Source: Bugula neritina (taxonomy: Eukaryota; Bryozoa; Gymnolaemata; Cheilostomatida; Bugulidae). Taken from it: a stretch of 64,000 nt of DNA. Below, in pieces: positions 1-21,770 of the stretch. Location: assembly GCA_964035545.1 (NCBI GenBank), contig OZ037766.1, forward strand, positions 16,624,222-16,688,221. The letters run 5' to 3'. How positions within the stretch are numbered: position 1 is the stretch's first letter; the number at the start of each line of letters is the position of its first letter. A model generated the notes under the pieces. That model was not told the origin of the DNA. It ran no database searches and was given only the letters and a program-made list of their open reading frames with translations. The position numbers and the translations under genes were made by a program.

Positions 1-1670
1 GAGGTAACTGGAGGTAATACTAATACTAATAGTAATAGTGAATTAGTATTACTATTAGTATTAGTATTACATTTACTTTTAGTTCTACTATCAGATTTAA
101 TATTAGTATTACTATTATTGTTACTACTATAACTATTACTATTAGTATTACTATTACTAGTAATGATTAGACTTAGTAGTACATTTTTATTTTGATTTAG
201 TTTTATCAAATATCAATCGATTCACTTTTACTTTAGTTTTACAAGCTGGTGATTAGTCTAAACTTAAACATTAAAATTAACAATAATTATAAGTACAGTT
301 GTAAGACTAAGTAAGTGTGAGCCTGAAAAAATACATAAAAACTACCTTTATTTTTCAAGTTCAAAAGATAACCGCCAAAGTCAAAGTGACCTACGGCTAC
401 TACTACTACTACTAGTGCACCTAAACTTGTTTAGGATAATACTGATACTATTGATACAAGTTTAATTTTTAGCGGTAATAAAACACACGATTAATTTTAA
501 TCGAAAATTTGTGTTTATATTTATGATGTTAACTTGTGATTTGTAAGACTATTTGTGCTGGAATTATTCTCGCAAGCCCCAGTTCTATACTGAACACAAC
601 TCCCAAGACAAGCTGTACAGAAACGTGCGTTATAATTTTTATAATATTGACCCTTAACCCCTAAGCAACTCCCGAAAAAATTCAACTAGCAACAATTCCA
701 GTTCAATGAGTGTAATTGTATGTAAATGAAAAAGTTTGGCCACATGTGAAGCTAAGGCAAGAAAAATCACCTTTATCATGATCATGGTGATAGTAACGTA
801 GGATAGTGCTAAAGCTGCTATTATATATTTATTCATTATTATATTTATTGTAACACTAACTTTTACTTTTACTTTTAGTTTTACCTTTAGAATTACTCAA
901 TTACTGAATTAGTGTTTCTGTTAGTGTTACACTTAGTTAACGTCTACTTAGTCTTACACTTAGTCTTACGGTTTAAGTTACTGGTTAGTCGTAGTGTTAC
1001 TGATAACATTAATATCATTATTAATTCATAGTATTATTTAATTGTACATGTATGATGTAAACTAATACTAATAGTAATAGTAGTAATAGTAATCTAATAG
1101 TAATTCTTGCAAATTCAAAGTGAAAGCTCTATCACTATGTCTAAACTCTCAAGTCCTAAGCATAAGATTAAGCTTGGCAGACTCAGAGTGAAAGTCGGCA
1201 TCAGACCCACTCTCAGTAAATGTAGTTGTTATTGTTAAACTTAATGTAATGATAAAGCTCTACAGAATGAGAATTGGGGCTTTAAAATACAAAGGAAAAT
1301 AAACAAATTATCAATAATAATTACTATTACTACTAGTACTCTACTAGTATTAGTAATAGTATTACTATTACTATTCGTATTGGTATTACTATTCGTATTG
1401 GTATTACTATTACTATTAGTCAACTAATAAAGTAGAAATTAAAATTAATATTTCTTTCTAATTCTATTAGTATTACCAGTACAAGGCCTACTACTAGTAC
1501 TATTAGTAGTGCTAGTATTAGTATTAGTAGTGACTAGTTCTTTACTAGTCACTACTAAATCAAAATTTAAAGTCTAAATAGTAAAATACTCTAAGACTAC
1601 TTTGATATGGTACCTAGTACTTAGAGTTAGTTCGTTACTGAATTACTATTAGTTATACTAATTATAAATT
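1..1670. repeat. Degenerate TAR/TAY short-motif repeat tract
   Basis: The stretch is dominated by imperfect trimers and hexamers of the type TAATAC, TAGTAT, TAGTAA and TTACTA on both strands, with many interruptions. No gene is visible; short open frames here (for example the Asn/Ser/Thr-rich one near 1241-1423) are translations of the repeat. The same sequence type returns at 16950-18650 and 20590-21350, and a looser version at 46560-46990. Function unknown. Confidence 0.8.
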
Positions 1671-1674
1671 TAAT

Positions 1675-2990
1675 CACAGCTATTGATCCCTTTGACTGAC
1701 AGGTACATTTCTTGTAAGATATTGAAGCACTTGGTACTGAGAAATCTGCTAGAAAAAATTTGTGTCACCATGCTATGACCTACTCTATCTTACAGATACA
1801 CTCCAAATTGTTCATGCAGCTGCTTTTAACTTTACTAACGCATTTGATCAAGTGTCCTATACCTTTCTTATAAAAAGCTGACAGAGACTACATATTTGGA
1901 TGAATACATCCTACACTGAATAAAAAGATTTCTGTTCAGTTGAGCGAGTGGGGCTACAAGTTAATGCCCCAGGCTCGTCACTAGTTACCTCAGGTGTGCC
2001 ATGAGGATTGGTTTTAGGGCCAATATTTTTTCTCACCTTCATCAACGACTTATCTGACTGTCTTGACTGCTCGTGTGCCTTGTTTGCTGATGGCACCCTT
2101 GTTTACCAGGATATAACCTCATTAAGTGAGTGCCGAAGGTTTCAACGAAACCTAGAACCACTTGGCGCTTCATCAGACAAATCAGACATATAATTCAACA
2201 TCTCTAGGATCAAAGTCATAAGCTTCAACTTTGTAGGTGATAATCCCAAGTACATGGTGAATGAATTACTCAGACTATTATGTAGACTTAAAAAATACCT
2301 GGGTTTCACACTACAGTCAGGCTGCAGATTCAATAAACACATATCAAAGAAAATACTAGACACTAGAAGACGGTTGGGTATGGTTAAATGAGCTTTTTAC
2401 TAGGCCTCTGAATGACCAGAGTTGATTGCATACAAAGCACTGTGTCTACCACATCTTAAATTATATGCTATAGCAGCTTGGGGCCTGCAAGAAGGATATC
2501 TCTGACTTGGAAAAGGTACAAGTGAATGCTTCAATGATACAACCCCTTGAAAAAAAGAAAAGCCAGATATATTAGTCTTCTTTCAAAGATTTTGGTACAA
2601 AATGAACAATATACGGCTATCAGCTCTGCCTATGATGATCTGTTGACCAACTAAGTATAAGCATTATATAGACTCGCTCTCAAGCGAGGATACAGCCTCG
2701 ATTAGTGAGGGCTAGCAGTACCAATTACTTGAATAGTTTTCTCCCAAGGACTCTTGGAGGTCTAAAATTGGTACAATCAAAGCAATAGCTCAAAAGGTTT
2801 CGAGATTGCGCTCTCGACATAGGCAGGATTAAGTTCCTATTCAGTTGATACAGCTCAATGAGTACTAACTGTTTGACTATTGCCCAATGGCTGCCCAACA
2901 TGTTGTCCATATGCGGCACACCTCTTCCTCCCTCTAGGGCAGTCCAGTGTGATGGTCAAGATCAATATGAACAATAATTTTTATCAGTAA
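1675..2990 (+). pseudogene. Decayed non-LTR retrotransposon reverse transcriptase, copy 1
   Basis: Fragments of a CR1/Jockey-type reverse transcriptase are readable in several frames. They include a remnant of the conserved entry block near 1680-1720, an LGPIFFLTFINDL block near 2010-2060 and a catalytic FADD-type block at about 2085 in which the second Asp has become Gly (FADG). Stops and frameshifts break it throughout. The DNA aligns by eye with the copy at 21770-23270 over its whole length, including the 3' end around the CTCTAGGG motif, so both belong to one family. It is a dead 5'-truncated insertion directly after a degenerate repeat tract. Confidence 0.8.
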
Positions 2991-3994
2991 ATCACACTAG
3001 TCGGCATTTGAAACTTTAGAAGCATCTTAATGAGAATATAATTATAAAATTCAAACATTAAATATAAATAATATTTATATCTAATTTTCGAATTTTATAA
3101 TATAATGATTATCAAAATGTCTAGTTATTAAATTTGATGAGCTTTAAATGTTATAATAATGCTATCACAGCATTACTATTAGTATTAGATAATAACTATT
3201 GATATTGATTTTTCCTATAAATTGAAATTATGTATTAAATGTAACACTAATTATATTTAATTTTGTATCAGGTTTGTTTTATATCAACATTGGTAATATA
3301 TTTAGTATACAGGCTGAAGTGGTAGCATAATCGTATGATTGTTTTTAATGGCATACAGTAGGCCTACAATAAACTCATTCATAAAATATATTTGAGTTGT
3401 TTAACAATTTATACTGCAATGCACCTGCCCTTCCCCTTACAGAAAAAAAAACTTTTAAATATACTTATGCTGAGGAAGCTGCAAAATCTGTAGTTATGAC
3501 TACTTAAGGGATTTTATATTGTAAGAAACATCTATATTTACAATACACCTGAATTGAAGCAGATTATACAAATTACTCGAGTTGTGTTCTCAACTAGTGG
3601 ATTGTGGCCTCAGTAGCAGGAAAAGAAAAACGTCACAAATGTTGAACATAATATAAAGTTGAGCCTTTTGAAGAAGGAAAATTCATACAACCTGATCCCA
3701 AATTGATGCAACTCATGCCTGTGGCAATGCTATTACTTTGTACACAATCTATGGATGTGGGCTCTGAACAAATGAAACATGGCAGTTTAGAAGTAAAGTA
3801 TGCATAAATTGATGCTTACAATCCACAAAATCGACCAAATGTAAAGCGGGGGGGGGGGCTGTAGTGCAATTATGTGTCTCCTCCTATATAGGAACTTATT
3901 ACTTTTAGCACTTTAACTTTAAAGTAAAATATTTAGTTATTTAACGACTATTGATAGTTGGAAGAGGCATTACAGCGTAGAAATGCAAATGTAG
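2991..3994. other. Intergenic, no gene seen
   Basis: AT-rich sequence with no convincing coding frame. Contains a homopolymer of G near 3848-3858 (likely unstable) and scattered short repeats. It could hide the remnant of another retrotransposon, but no domain is readable. Confidence 0.5.
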
Positions 3995-3997
3995 TTA

Positions 3998-4440
3998 GCG
4001 TAAGGCCACACGACGCGGGCTACCCCGCGTGGGTTCAAATTTTTGAAAACCCATCTCCAGAGCGACCTGCCACACAATGCATGTGGTGTGGGTGTGGAAA
4101 TTTATTAGCTAATAGTCTTGGAGTTTAATTTTACTGCTCACCTACAGACGTTTGTTTTTAAATTTACGTCATCGGCAAAGTGACTTTAGATATTATAAAA
4201 GCGGAAATGCAAACTATACAAAACTCTTTTATTTCAGTTCGCTAAAAGCTAAAATGTGAATTGACATAAAAAAAGTGTGCTCGCTAAATGGTAATAAGCC
4301 AACTAAATCAAACCACACGAACTTTCTGCACTTGCTGCTCAGCATGTTATCCGCATGAAAATCACGTCACGCTCCATTTTCGGGCTAAATGGATTTTCTC
4401 GTATGTCCCGCGCGGTAACCCTCGTCGTGTGGCCTTACGC
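3998..4440. mobile_element. Harbinger-like MITE, copy A (443 bp)
   Basis: The element starts with GCGTAAGGCCACACGACG and ends with the exact reverse complement of those 18 bases. Similarity continues inward to about 31 bases (CGGGCTACC against CGAGGGTTACC type). It is flanked on both sides by TTA (3995-3997 and 4441-4443), a 3-bp target duplication of the kind made by PIF/Harbinger transposons. It codes for nothing; the 67-residue frame inside is chance. A diverged second copy lies at 47986-48399. It sits about 330 bp upstream of the first possible start of the GRHPR gene, so it may lie in or near that promoter. Confidence 0.85.
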
Positions 4441-4443
4441 TTA

Positions 4444-4771
4444 GTGTTTCTTTTGCTACAGAATGATATATGGGGGTGGCAGAAAACTTAAATATCATTA
4501 CCATATACCTGAAGGATGCTAAAATAGCATGCAACTAATAAGTACTGTTGGTTTGATTTTGTCTACATTTAGGACTTAGGTAATCAAATTATGATTTATA
4601 GTATTAAATTAAAAGTTTTCACATGATTTATAATTTGTTCAATCTGCATCTACAGTACCCTCTGCAGGGCACATAGTCTTGATTAAACTTTTTATTACAT
4701 TTTAAGTGTATCGATGTTTGTGCATAAGATTTATTTATTGTAGTATTTTTTGTAGGGAATGTCTAAGAAGA
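4444..4771. other. Region between MITE and GRHPR start; possible promoter/5' UTR
   Basis: AT-rich, without a clear TATA box or initiator that can be defended. A possible splice acceptor (TTTTTTGTAG) ends at about 4755, so an upstream noncoding exon is possible. Confidence 0.35.
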
Positions 4772-4849
4772 ATGAGGTGTTTTCTATTAGGAAGGAGAGT
4801 TTGTAATTCTGTCATTAAGCGATATTTTAACTGTAGCAGTGTTGCCACC

Positions 4850-6451
4850 ATGAGTACTACAGTGAGTAGGCAACACTCTGTTTATGTAACCAGAAATGTC
4901 CCAGAATCTGGGATTCAACTGCTAACCTCTGCTGGACTCAAAGTCACTCAGTGGAAGCATGATGCTGCTGTACCAAGAGAAGAACTGCTAACAAACATAT
5001 CACAAGTAGATGCCTTGTTTTGCCTGTTGACTGACAAGGTTGATTCTGAGCTGCTAGATGCTGCAGGTATTTATAGTTAATATATTATTGAGCAACATTT
5101 TATATGATTATTATCAAGATAATAAAATAAAGTAATTTATAATTTCTAATGTTTGCTAAACCTCTATAATGCAATCGGAAATATTTGAAGGTTTTTGTAT
5201 GATAGCATTAAATAGATACTGAGGAATCGCAATGGGTTGGTATTTAGCATTGTTTTTGCGAGATTTTCAAATGCTGCTTCCACTTTGATTTTCAATCTAG
5301 GTGGATCTTTGAAAGTGATAGGGACGATGTCAGTCGGCCATGATCATATAGACATGGAGGAATGTAAGAAGAGAGGCATACATGTAGGATATACACCTGA
5401 TGTTCTAACTCATGCTACAGCAGAACTAACTGTTGCTCTTTTACTAGCTACATCTCGCAGGTTGATGGAAGGTATGCATAGCTTAGACCAACTTTTTTAT
5501 ATTTTAACGTCTTAAACCATTTTGTAAAAATACAGTTTTGCTATGTTACATATTGATCTCATATTGATATAGTTGACAATTTTATTATTGAAGGTGTGCA
5601 AGCAGCAAAGGATGGATCTTGGGGTACATGGAAACCTACATGGCTGTGTGGCCCATCTCTTCAAAACTCAACTGTTGGCATTTTAGGTTTTGGTAGAATT
5701 GGGCAACAGGTAGGGAAATTAAAAATAATGAATATTTAGTGCTCCATTCATCATAGTAGCTAATGTTAATTTGTCCTTCCATGCTTCATAATCAAGCCGA
5801 AAATTTTCTACCCAAAATTTGTTAATATTATAATTTGCAAAAATTAAAATTTAGAGAGTTCAAGTAAGGTTAGACTTTAGTTTTGTTTAGGAGCTTGCTG
5901 AATTCACTAGTATTTTACATTTAGTTACTTTCTCAAAAGTTATTTTACATCAATTTGCAGCTCTTAATCAAGTCATGGTATTTTAGGTAGCCAAAAACCT
6001 TAGTGGATTTGATGTTGGTAAAATAATATATACTGCAAGGACTGAAGTTGCTTCTTATGCCCAAAAGGTAGAATTCGATGAGCTTCTCCTACAATCAGAC
6101 TTTCTCATCATTTGCTGTGCTCTCACTGATTCCACAAAAAATTTATTTGACAAAAATGCTTTTTTAAAAATGAAGAAAAGTGCTATACTAGTGAACACAT
6201 CTCGAGGCCCTGTTGTAAACATGGATGACCTCGCTGAAGCCTTAGAAAACAAAGAAATAGCTGGAGCTGGCTTAGATGTAACCGTCCCTGAACCTATTCC
6301 TCTAGATCATAGCCTGCTAAAACTAAATAATTGTGTGGTACTGCCACATATAGGAAGTGCCACAAATGAAGCACGCTCTGCTATGAGTAGACTCACTGCA
6401 GAAAACATTATCGCTGCCCTCAATAATCAAAAGATGCCTGCAGAGCTATAA
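4850..6451 (+). CDS. GRHPR: Glyoxylate reductase/hydroxypyruvate reductase, 4 exons, 322 aa
   Basis: D-2-hydroxyacid dehydrogenase that reduces glyoxylate to glycolate and hydroxypyruvate to D-glycerate with NAD(P)H. Exons: 4850-5066, 5301-5471, 5594-5709, 5987-6451; phases agree and the sum is 969 nt. Visible blocks: TMSVGHDH and GYTPDVLT in exon 2, the Rossmann loop GFGRIG (residues 161-166), and the catalytic triad R241 (NTSRGP), E270 (VPEP) and H289 (LPHIGSAT). The WLCG block near 140 carries the Trp that shapes the substrate site in the human enzyme. Human GRHPR is 328 aa, so the length fits. The start at 4850 has a strong context (GCCACCATGA). An in-frame ATG at 4772 would add an Arg-rich 26-residue N-terminus. 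The last exon ends in AEL. The gene is convergent with the TESK gene downstream. Confidence 0.96.
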
Positions 6452-7228
6452 CCTGCCTAATTACTTTAGTTTTAGCTGTAATGTCATTTAAGTTACTTAC
6501 GCTGCTTGCTTAGTGCCTTAGTATATATTAATAGATGTTATTTTAAATTAATCAATTAGCTTTAATAATTATCAATAAGGTAAAAAGCCTTTTTCATCTT
6601 TCTTTTATTTTTGCCAGAAATTAAATAAAGTTGCAAAGTAACAGAACCCATAAAATAAATTTTGCATGCAAGCATTGCTAATTTAAATTATAGCACCAAC
6701 AATGATAGTATATTTAAGTATTTCAAATAATATGGAAAAAATGTGAATGTCAAAGATACAAAAATATTGTTTGTATAATACTTAATGATTGTTACAGCCA
6801 AATCTGGATATCGATTAGTATCAATTGGTGTGATTAAAAAAACCATAATATATAATTTATGTTATAAATGTCACTATTCAAAAAAACAATACCACAACTC
6901 TAGAATGATCACAACTATGAAAAAAATTTAGATTGACTTGAAGATTGTATACCTGAGGGCTAGAAATATTTTGCTATGAAATAAATGGTGACAAGTTTTG
7001 AGTAAATTTAGTAGATGTGGCTACCAGCAAAATAAAGCAAGATAAACAGCAAAAGGAAATCTAACAGATTTAAAACAAGGAGAAATGAAAGTTTTTATAT
7101 TCGAATGATGTTGAAGGTGACAAAGTATGGTAGCATTCAAGAGATTCAAAGAGAGAAGTGTTGAACATAAGAAATTAGAGAATGCGGCAGCTTCCATAAA
7201 GGATTTGTCGATTTTTAACAGGAACAAA
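6452..7228. other. Convergent intergenic/3' UTR region
   Basis: AT-rich sequence between the 3' ends of GRHPR (+) and the TESK gene (-). No coding potential recognised. It probably holds both 3' UTRs. Confidence 0.5.
6624..6629 (+). terminator. Candidate polyadenylation signal of GRHPR
   Basis: AATAAA about 170 bp after the GRHPR stop codon. It is the nearest canonical signal I saw on this strand; use is inferred. Confidence 0.45.
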
Positions 7229-16742
<9,514 letters not shown>

Positions 16743-16949
16743 TATGATTTTTCACAAACCAGTGTCATTCCATCAAATTGATTAGTCTTAGGTCTAAAAA
16801 ATGAATTTATGCAAACAAATACTGAACTTACTTTCAATAAAATCCTTATACTCAAAGAATGATTAATTATGCTTAGATCACAATATTTATGAAACTTTGT
16901 TTTGTAGTCTATAAAATGACTATAATGCTATTATAATATAATTAATATA
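16743..16949. other. Upstream flank of the TESK gene
   Basis: AT-rich sequence directly before the start codon of the minus-strand kinase gene. It probably contains the 5' UTR and promoter, but no motif could be assigned. Confidence 0.35.
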
Positions 16950-18650
16950 AATATAACTATAACTATAAGCAATAAGGATGTAAAGATTACTATTAGTGTT
17001 AGTATTAGTTATACTTATAATAATAGCAATACTCAATTTATACCAGTTATAGAAGTAATGATCTAATAGGTAGTAATAATACTAATGATACTAAAAGTAC
17101 TGCTAATACTCTTTTTCTGAAAGTTAATACAGTAATAGCAATCATAATCTTAATAGTAATATTTTAGATTACTACCAATAAAGTAATATTTATACGAATA
17201 GTTATAGTATTAACTACTACCAATATTAATTGCAATAGACAATCATAATAGACACAGTAATACTTATACTATTAGTATAACATTTACTTTTACTAATGGT
17301 ACTACTAGTAATAGTAATTGATTAGTAATGGCTAAGTAATGCTTTAATATCAATGGCAATATTCATAATTATATAGTAATAGTCATAGTGAGCCATGAAT
17401 GAAACATATCCTAAATCTCATACAGTCATGGTCACTCATTATCATAGTGATAGTAATACTAATAGTTATTCATATTAACATTCATGATAATTTCATATTG
17501 ATATTCACATTAAGTTCAGCATTAAATGTGACATTGGCACGTTTTGATTGTGATACAATAATAAATGTATGGTATTGGTATAACAGTAGCTGCATGTGTA
17601 TCATTTTCACTTTCAGTATAATTATTCTTGCTTTTATAATTATACTCAGTATGGCTAACATTCACTATAAACCATTACTCTATAGAGTCAAACTACAACT
17701 ATAAGTACAACTCAGTATGAGTATTGCTATTAGTAAAGTATTAGTATCAGCATGCCGTAGGCGTAGAAATAAAAAGCAATAAAAATATAAATTATAATAA
17801 TACAATGTCAGTATTATAAATTAATATTAATTAATAATTATAAATTAGAATATTAATATCACCAATTATTAATTACAATCACAATTATTATCAATATGAA
17901 TATGACAATTAATATGAATATCAAATCAATTACTTTAATTTTAATGAATTATGAGTTTATCATTATGAATATTTTTCAGACAATCACAATGTGAATGTCA
18001 ACATGAGTTTCAAATTTAATACACACAGTGATAGTGATACTAGTACTGAGTATTAGTATTACTAATAGTAATAGTAATACTACTAGTCTAATACTAATAG
18101 ACATACTCATAGTGATAGTATTACTATTAGTTGTACTTATAGAGTTATACTTATGACTTATAAGTTATACTTATATTTTTAGTTATAGTCATACTGATAC
18201 TCATACTTATACCAGTTATAGTGATACTGATAATGATACTGATAGTGATAGTCATACTCATAGTAATAGTGAACAATTATACTTATACTTATAGTTATAG
18301 GCTTATACTTATAGTTATAGCCATAGTCATACTCATACTCATAGTGATTGTGAAACTGAATGAGATTGAGAATACCAGAATACCAGAATAGTGAATGGTT
18401 ATACTTATAGTGAATGTAATACTAATTATAGTGAGTTACTGTTAGTGTTAGTCATTCGATTTTGTGATTTGTCAAACCTAAACAGTAAACACTAAAACAG
18501 TAAACTTTAAGTTAATACTAATAGTAATACTAATACTTATAGTAATAGCTAGTGCTACAACTAGTGAACTACAAGTCTAGGAAATACTCAATAGTCATAG
18601 TGTTACTAGTATGAACATGAATATATCTAAAACAACTCAAATAATCCTTA
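16950..18650. repeat. Degenerate TAR/TAY short-motif repeat tract, block 2
   Basis: The same mixture of TAATAC/TAGTAT/TAGTGATAC motifs as at the start of the window, with sub-blocks rich in ATACTTATAGT (about 18180-18330). A 101-codon hydrophobic frame at 17399-17704 is a product of the repeat and not a gene. Confidence 0.8.
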
Positions 18651-19085
18651 ATACCAAATAACTTACAGCCTCAACCTTGTTGCTTTAATATCAACATGTT
18701 CATATTGACTGCTGCTACAGCAGCACAAATGCGGTATTTATGTACACCAGTACTCCAGAGGTTTTCAGAGCTGTTCTATTATTACTATTAGTACGAAGCA
18801 TAAGCCATTTGCAGACGAGTTGCTGCACATTTTGATTGGTCCTTTTAAGATCGTTACCTGATTGGTTAACTATTAGCAATAATGGTTTTTCCATTGCCCA
18901 CTATCCATCTAGCATACTGTGTTTTGTAGTATAAAATTAAATATATGCAATACAGTCCTATATTATAGCTGAATGAAAATAAATTTACATAAGTAGTAAA
19001 ATTTGGTAAGGCAGAGTCGATACTTGACTTTTTTTAAACATAATTCTTCACCTACCTCTTAATTGAGTCCGTAACATTACTTACA
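18651..19085. other. No gene seen
   Basis: Unique-looking AT-rich sequence between the repeat tract and the reverse transcriptase fragment. No domain or signal recognised. Confidence 0.4.
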
Positions 19086-19089
19086 TTAG

Positions 19090-19960
19090 CAAACTAACTT
19101 TGTTATCTATATCAACGACTTACCACTAGGTATCGACTCGCAGATCCGATTGTTTGCAGATGATGCATTGCTTTTCAATGTCAGAGAAAATAAAAATCAG
19201 CTACAACAAGATCTAAACACCGTGGAGAAATGGTCCCATACCTGGCAGATGTGTTTTAATGCAGCCAAATGCTCAGTTATATCAGTTGGTGAAAAAAATT
19301 CTGATATAATATATACTTTGAATAATACTAGATTAAGTAACGTAGAATCACATCCATATTTAGGTATTGAATTTAGTTATGACATGAAGTGGACCAATCA
19401 TATAAAAAAAATAATAACCAATGCCTATAAAAACCTGGGAATGATAAAAAGAGTACTAAAATCTGCAGACACAAAAACTAAGCTTGTTGCATATTACAGT
19501 TTAGTGAGGTCAAAGTTGGAATATGGTTGTCAGGTGTGGGATCCTGTTTTTAAAAAAGATATTAAAATTATTGAAAAAGTTCAAAATAAAGCATTGTGTT
19601 TTATTTTTTCTATAAGATCACAAGTAAGCTACAGTAATCTACGAGAAGCCACAGGAATTAAATCCATGAAAGACCGTCGAAAAGAATTGCGGCAAAAACT
19701 ATTTTTCAAATGTATAGAAAATAATTTAATAAATCAAGGATATGTTGCTCCACAACCTCCAATTAATACCAGACAACACTCGAAGTTTTTCTTGCCTGCA
19801 ATATCTTCAAAAGTATATTTTCACTCTTTTTATCCCCGAACTACTAGGGAGTTGAGAGATGGAATTTAGACTAGAGTGTTGGTTTTTAAATGTTTTTTAC
19901 TTACATTTTACTACGAAACTCTATAACTAAAGAAAAATAAAATAAATGAACGATATAATA
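19090..19960 (+). pseudogene. 5'-truncated non-LTR retrotransposon: C-terminal half of reverse transcriptase
   Basis: One frame runs from about 19090 (IYINDLPLGIDSQ) through the catalytic FADDALLF block to a stop at 19869. After it come the thumb-like region (YLGIEFSYDMKW), LVRSKLEYGCQVWDP and a C-terminal RTTRELRDG block typical of CR1/Jockey-type elements. The upstream palm and fingers and the endonuclease are missing, as expected of 5' truncation. The frame of about 250 codons is intact, so this insertion is younger than the other RT relics here. By sequence it is a different family from the copies at 1675, 21770 and 47040. The 3' end is A-rich. Confidence 0.85.
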
Positions 19961-20589
19961 TAAAAAAGAATATATACGTATTATATGCATATAATTATTA
20001 TGTATATGCATATATCGAGTTCCCATGCATTCACCCTCCAGGGGTTCTTAGTGGGAAACTCCCCCAAACTGAAAACTGAAACTAACTAGTTTTTTAAGGT
20101 TTAGTTTGAAAAATATAATATTATCATTTATTTGCGTTTATTGCACACATTTTATGCACTGGGAGAGTCGCTAAGTTCTAACGATTAGACTTTAGAGTCA
20201 ACATGTGTATACTTTTATTTGTTGTGCCCTGGTCGCTGTATACTGTATAGTGTATAGGTTAGCGATGAAGAACTAGCATGTGGTTTTATTTACGAAATGC
20301 GGACTTTGTCGCTTTAGCAGATTTGTTCAGCCAATCAAACTGATCAGTAACTCGCACACAGATAGAAACATCTCTCGTTCTAACTAGAATTCTTAGGAAA
20401 ATGTTACGGCGCTTCTATAATAGAGTGGAGTTGTCACCTCTAATGACTTACGAATGGTGTGAGCACCACTGAATGCATTCAGTTTCTTATTCCATTTCAG
20501 TGGGGCGGCAATGTTTTACATCTTCATAATGATCATGCCTGCAAATTCAGGCGGAAATTTCTATGCATATATAATAAACGAGCAAATTT
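19961..20589. other. No gene seen
   Basis: Mixed sequence of higher GC content than its flanks (around 20030-20090 and 20220-20530). A short stretch near 20035-20070 (CCAGGGGTTCTTAGTGGG) resembles the tail of the SINE-like piece near 23535-23565, but too weakly to call. Confidence 0.3.
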
Positions 20590-21350
20590 GACATAATTAT
20601 TTTAATAGTAACGCTAGTAGTAGTATTCTGTTACCCTTACAGTTACTGTGTTAGTATTACTATAACTATTGCTATTGCCATTGGACTTGGAGTTGGTATT
20701 ACATTTACTACTATTACTATTAGTTACTATTAGTATTACTATAACTATTACTATTAGTATTACTATTACTATTAGTATTACTATAAGTATAAGCATAAGT
20801 ATAACTATTACTATTAGTATTACTATTAGTATTAGACATTATAGTGATTATACACTTACAGTCATTACTCATTACTCATTAGACTTAGTATTACTAAGGT
20901 TAAGTAATACTAAATCTAATACTAATAGTATTACTATTACTATTACTATTAGTATTACTATTAGTATTAGTATTAGCTTAAGCTTAACCTTTGCAATAGC
21001 CAATACTAATCATAATGTTCAATAGTTTTACTTATAGTAATACTAATAGCAATAGTAATTGGTATTAAACTCAGTATTACTATTAGTATTAGTATTTAGT
21101 AAATACTAATAGTACTAGTACTACCAGTACTGAGTACCTCTATTATGTCTAGTTCTACTGTCACACTCACTGGGAATAAAAGTATGACAATCAGTACCAC
21201 AATGACAAGGTCAATGGTAGTGTTGTTACTGATTATCTTTATGAGTAATCATTATCATGGTATTGCCATTGGTTGCATTTACTTTTAGTTTACTATTGTC
21301 ATTGCCCATTGACATTGTGACTGTAAGTTAATATCAGTATCACTATCAGT
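20590..21350. repeat. Degenerate TAR/TAY short-motif repeat tract, block 3
   Basis: Runs of ATTACTATTAGT and TAGTATTACTAT. Open frames on both strands (20614-20796 and 20669-21025) are Ile/Ser/Thr repeats with no gene character. Confidence 0.8.
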
Positions 21351-21499
21351 GTGCTCACCTCTCATCCTAAGGGATGCGCAGACATGCTCAATCATCATTT
21401 TCACAGACAGTTCGCCACAGGTCATCAACTATTCATACATAGCTCTAGCATCCACACCGGAGTTCCTGATTTATTTGCCTATAGAGTAGCGAAAAGGAA

Positions 21500-21770
21500 G
21501 GTGTCCGGTAAAAATAGAACAGGTAATAATGGCGCAAATGGCCAATTAGGTAAAAATGGCACATTTTTATTATTAGGATTTACAAAGGGAGGTTTAGGTT
21601 TGAGAATGGGGTTTAAGTTTCAAATTGGGGTTTTCAGGTTTAGGGTCTGGTTTGGGAACTTGAGAAAATTCAACATCAGTGTACCATTTTTATCTACTTT
21701 ACCATTTTTGGCGTTATTACCTGCGTCATTTTTACCGATGCCATTTTTATCTAAAATCGAAAAGGATGCA
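21500..21770. repeat. Imperfect inverted repeat of GGTAAAAATGG-type units
   Basis: Left arm about 21508-21568 has repeated GGTAAAAATRG and GGTAATAATGG units. The right arm about 21680-21755 carries the reverse complements (CCATTTTTATCTAC, GTTATTACCTGCG, TTTTTACCGATGCC). The arms are about 110 bp apart. The units read as Gly-Lys-Asn-Gly repeats in one frame, which explains the 171-codon frame at 21351-21866. No gene is supported. Confidence 0.55.

Noticed and set aside
17399-17704. 101-codon hydrophobic frame that looks like a membrane protein
   Set aside because: Ile/Val/Asn-rich translation of the TAR/TAY repeat.
16980-18650. Regularly repeated short blocks, considered as CRISPR-like or satellite
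   Set aside because: Units are degenerate trimers/hexamers without constant repeat and spacer lengths; not CRISPR, and too irregular for a defined satellite monomer.
20030-20080. Similarity to the tail of the SINE-like piece at 23535-23565
   Set aside because: Only a few short words shared; not enough to call a second SINE.
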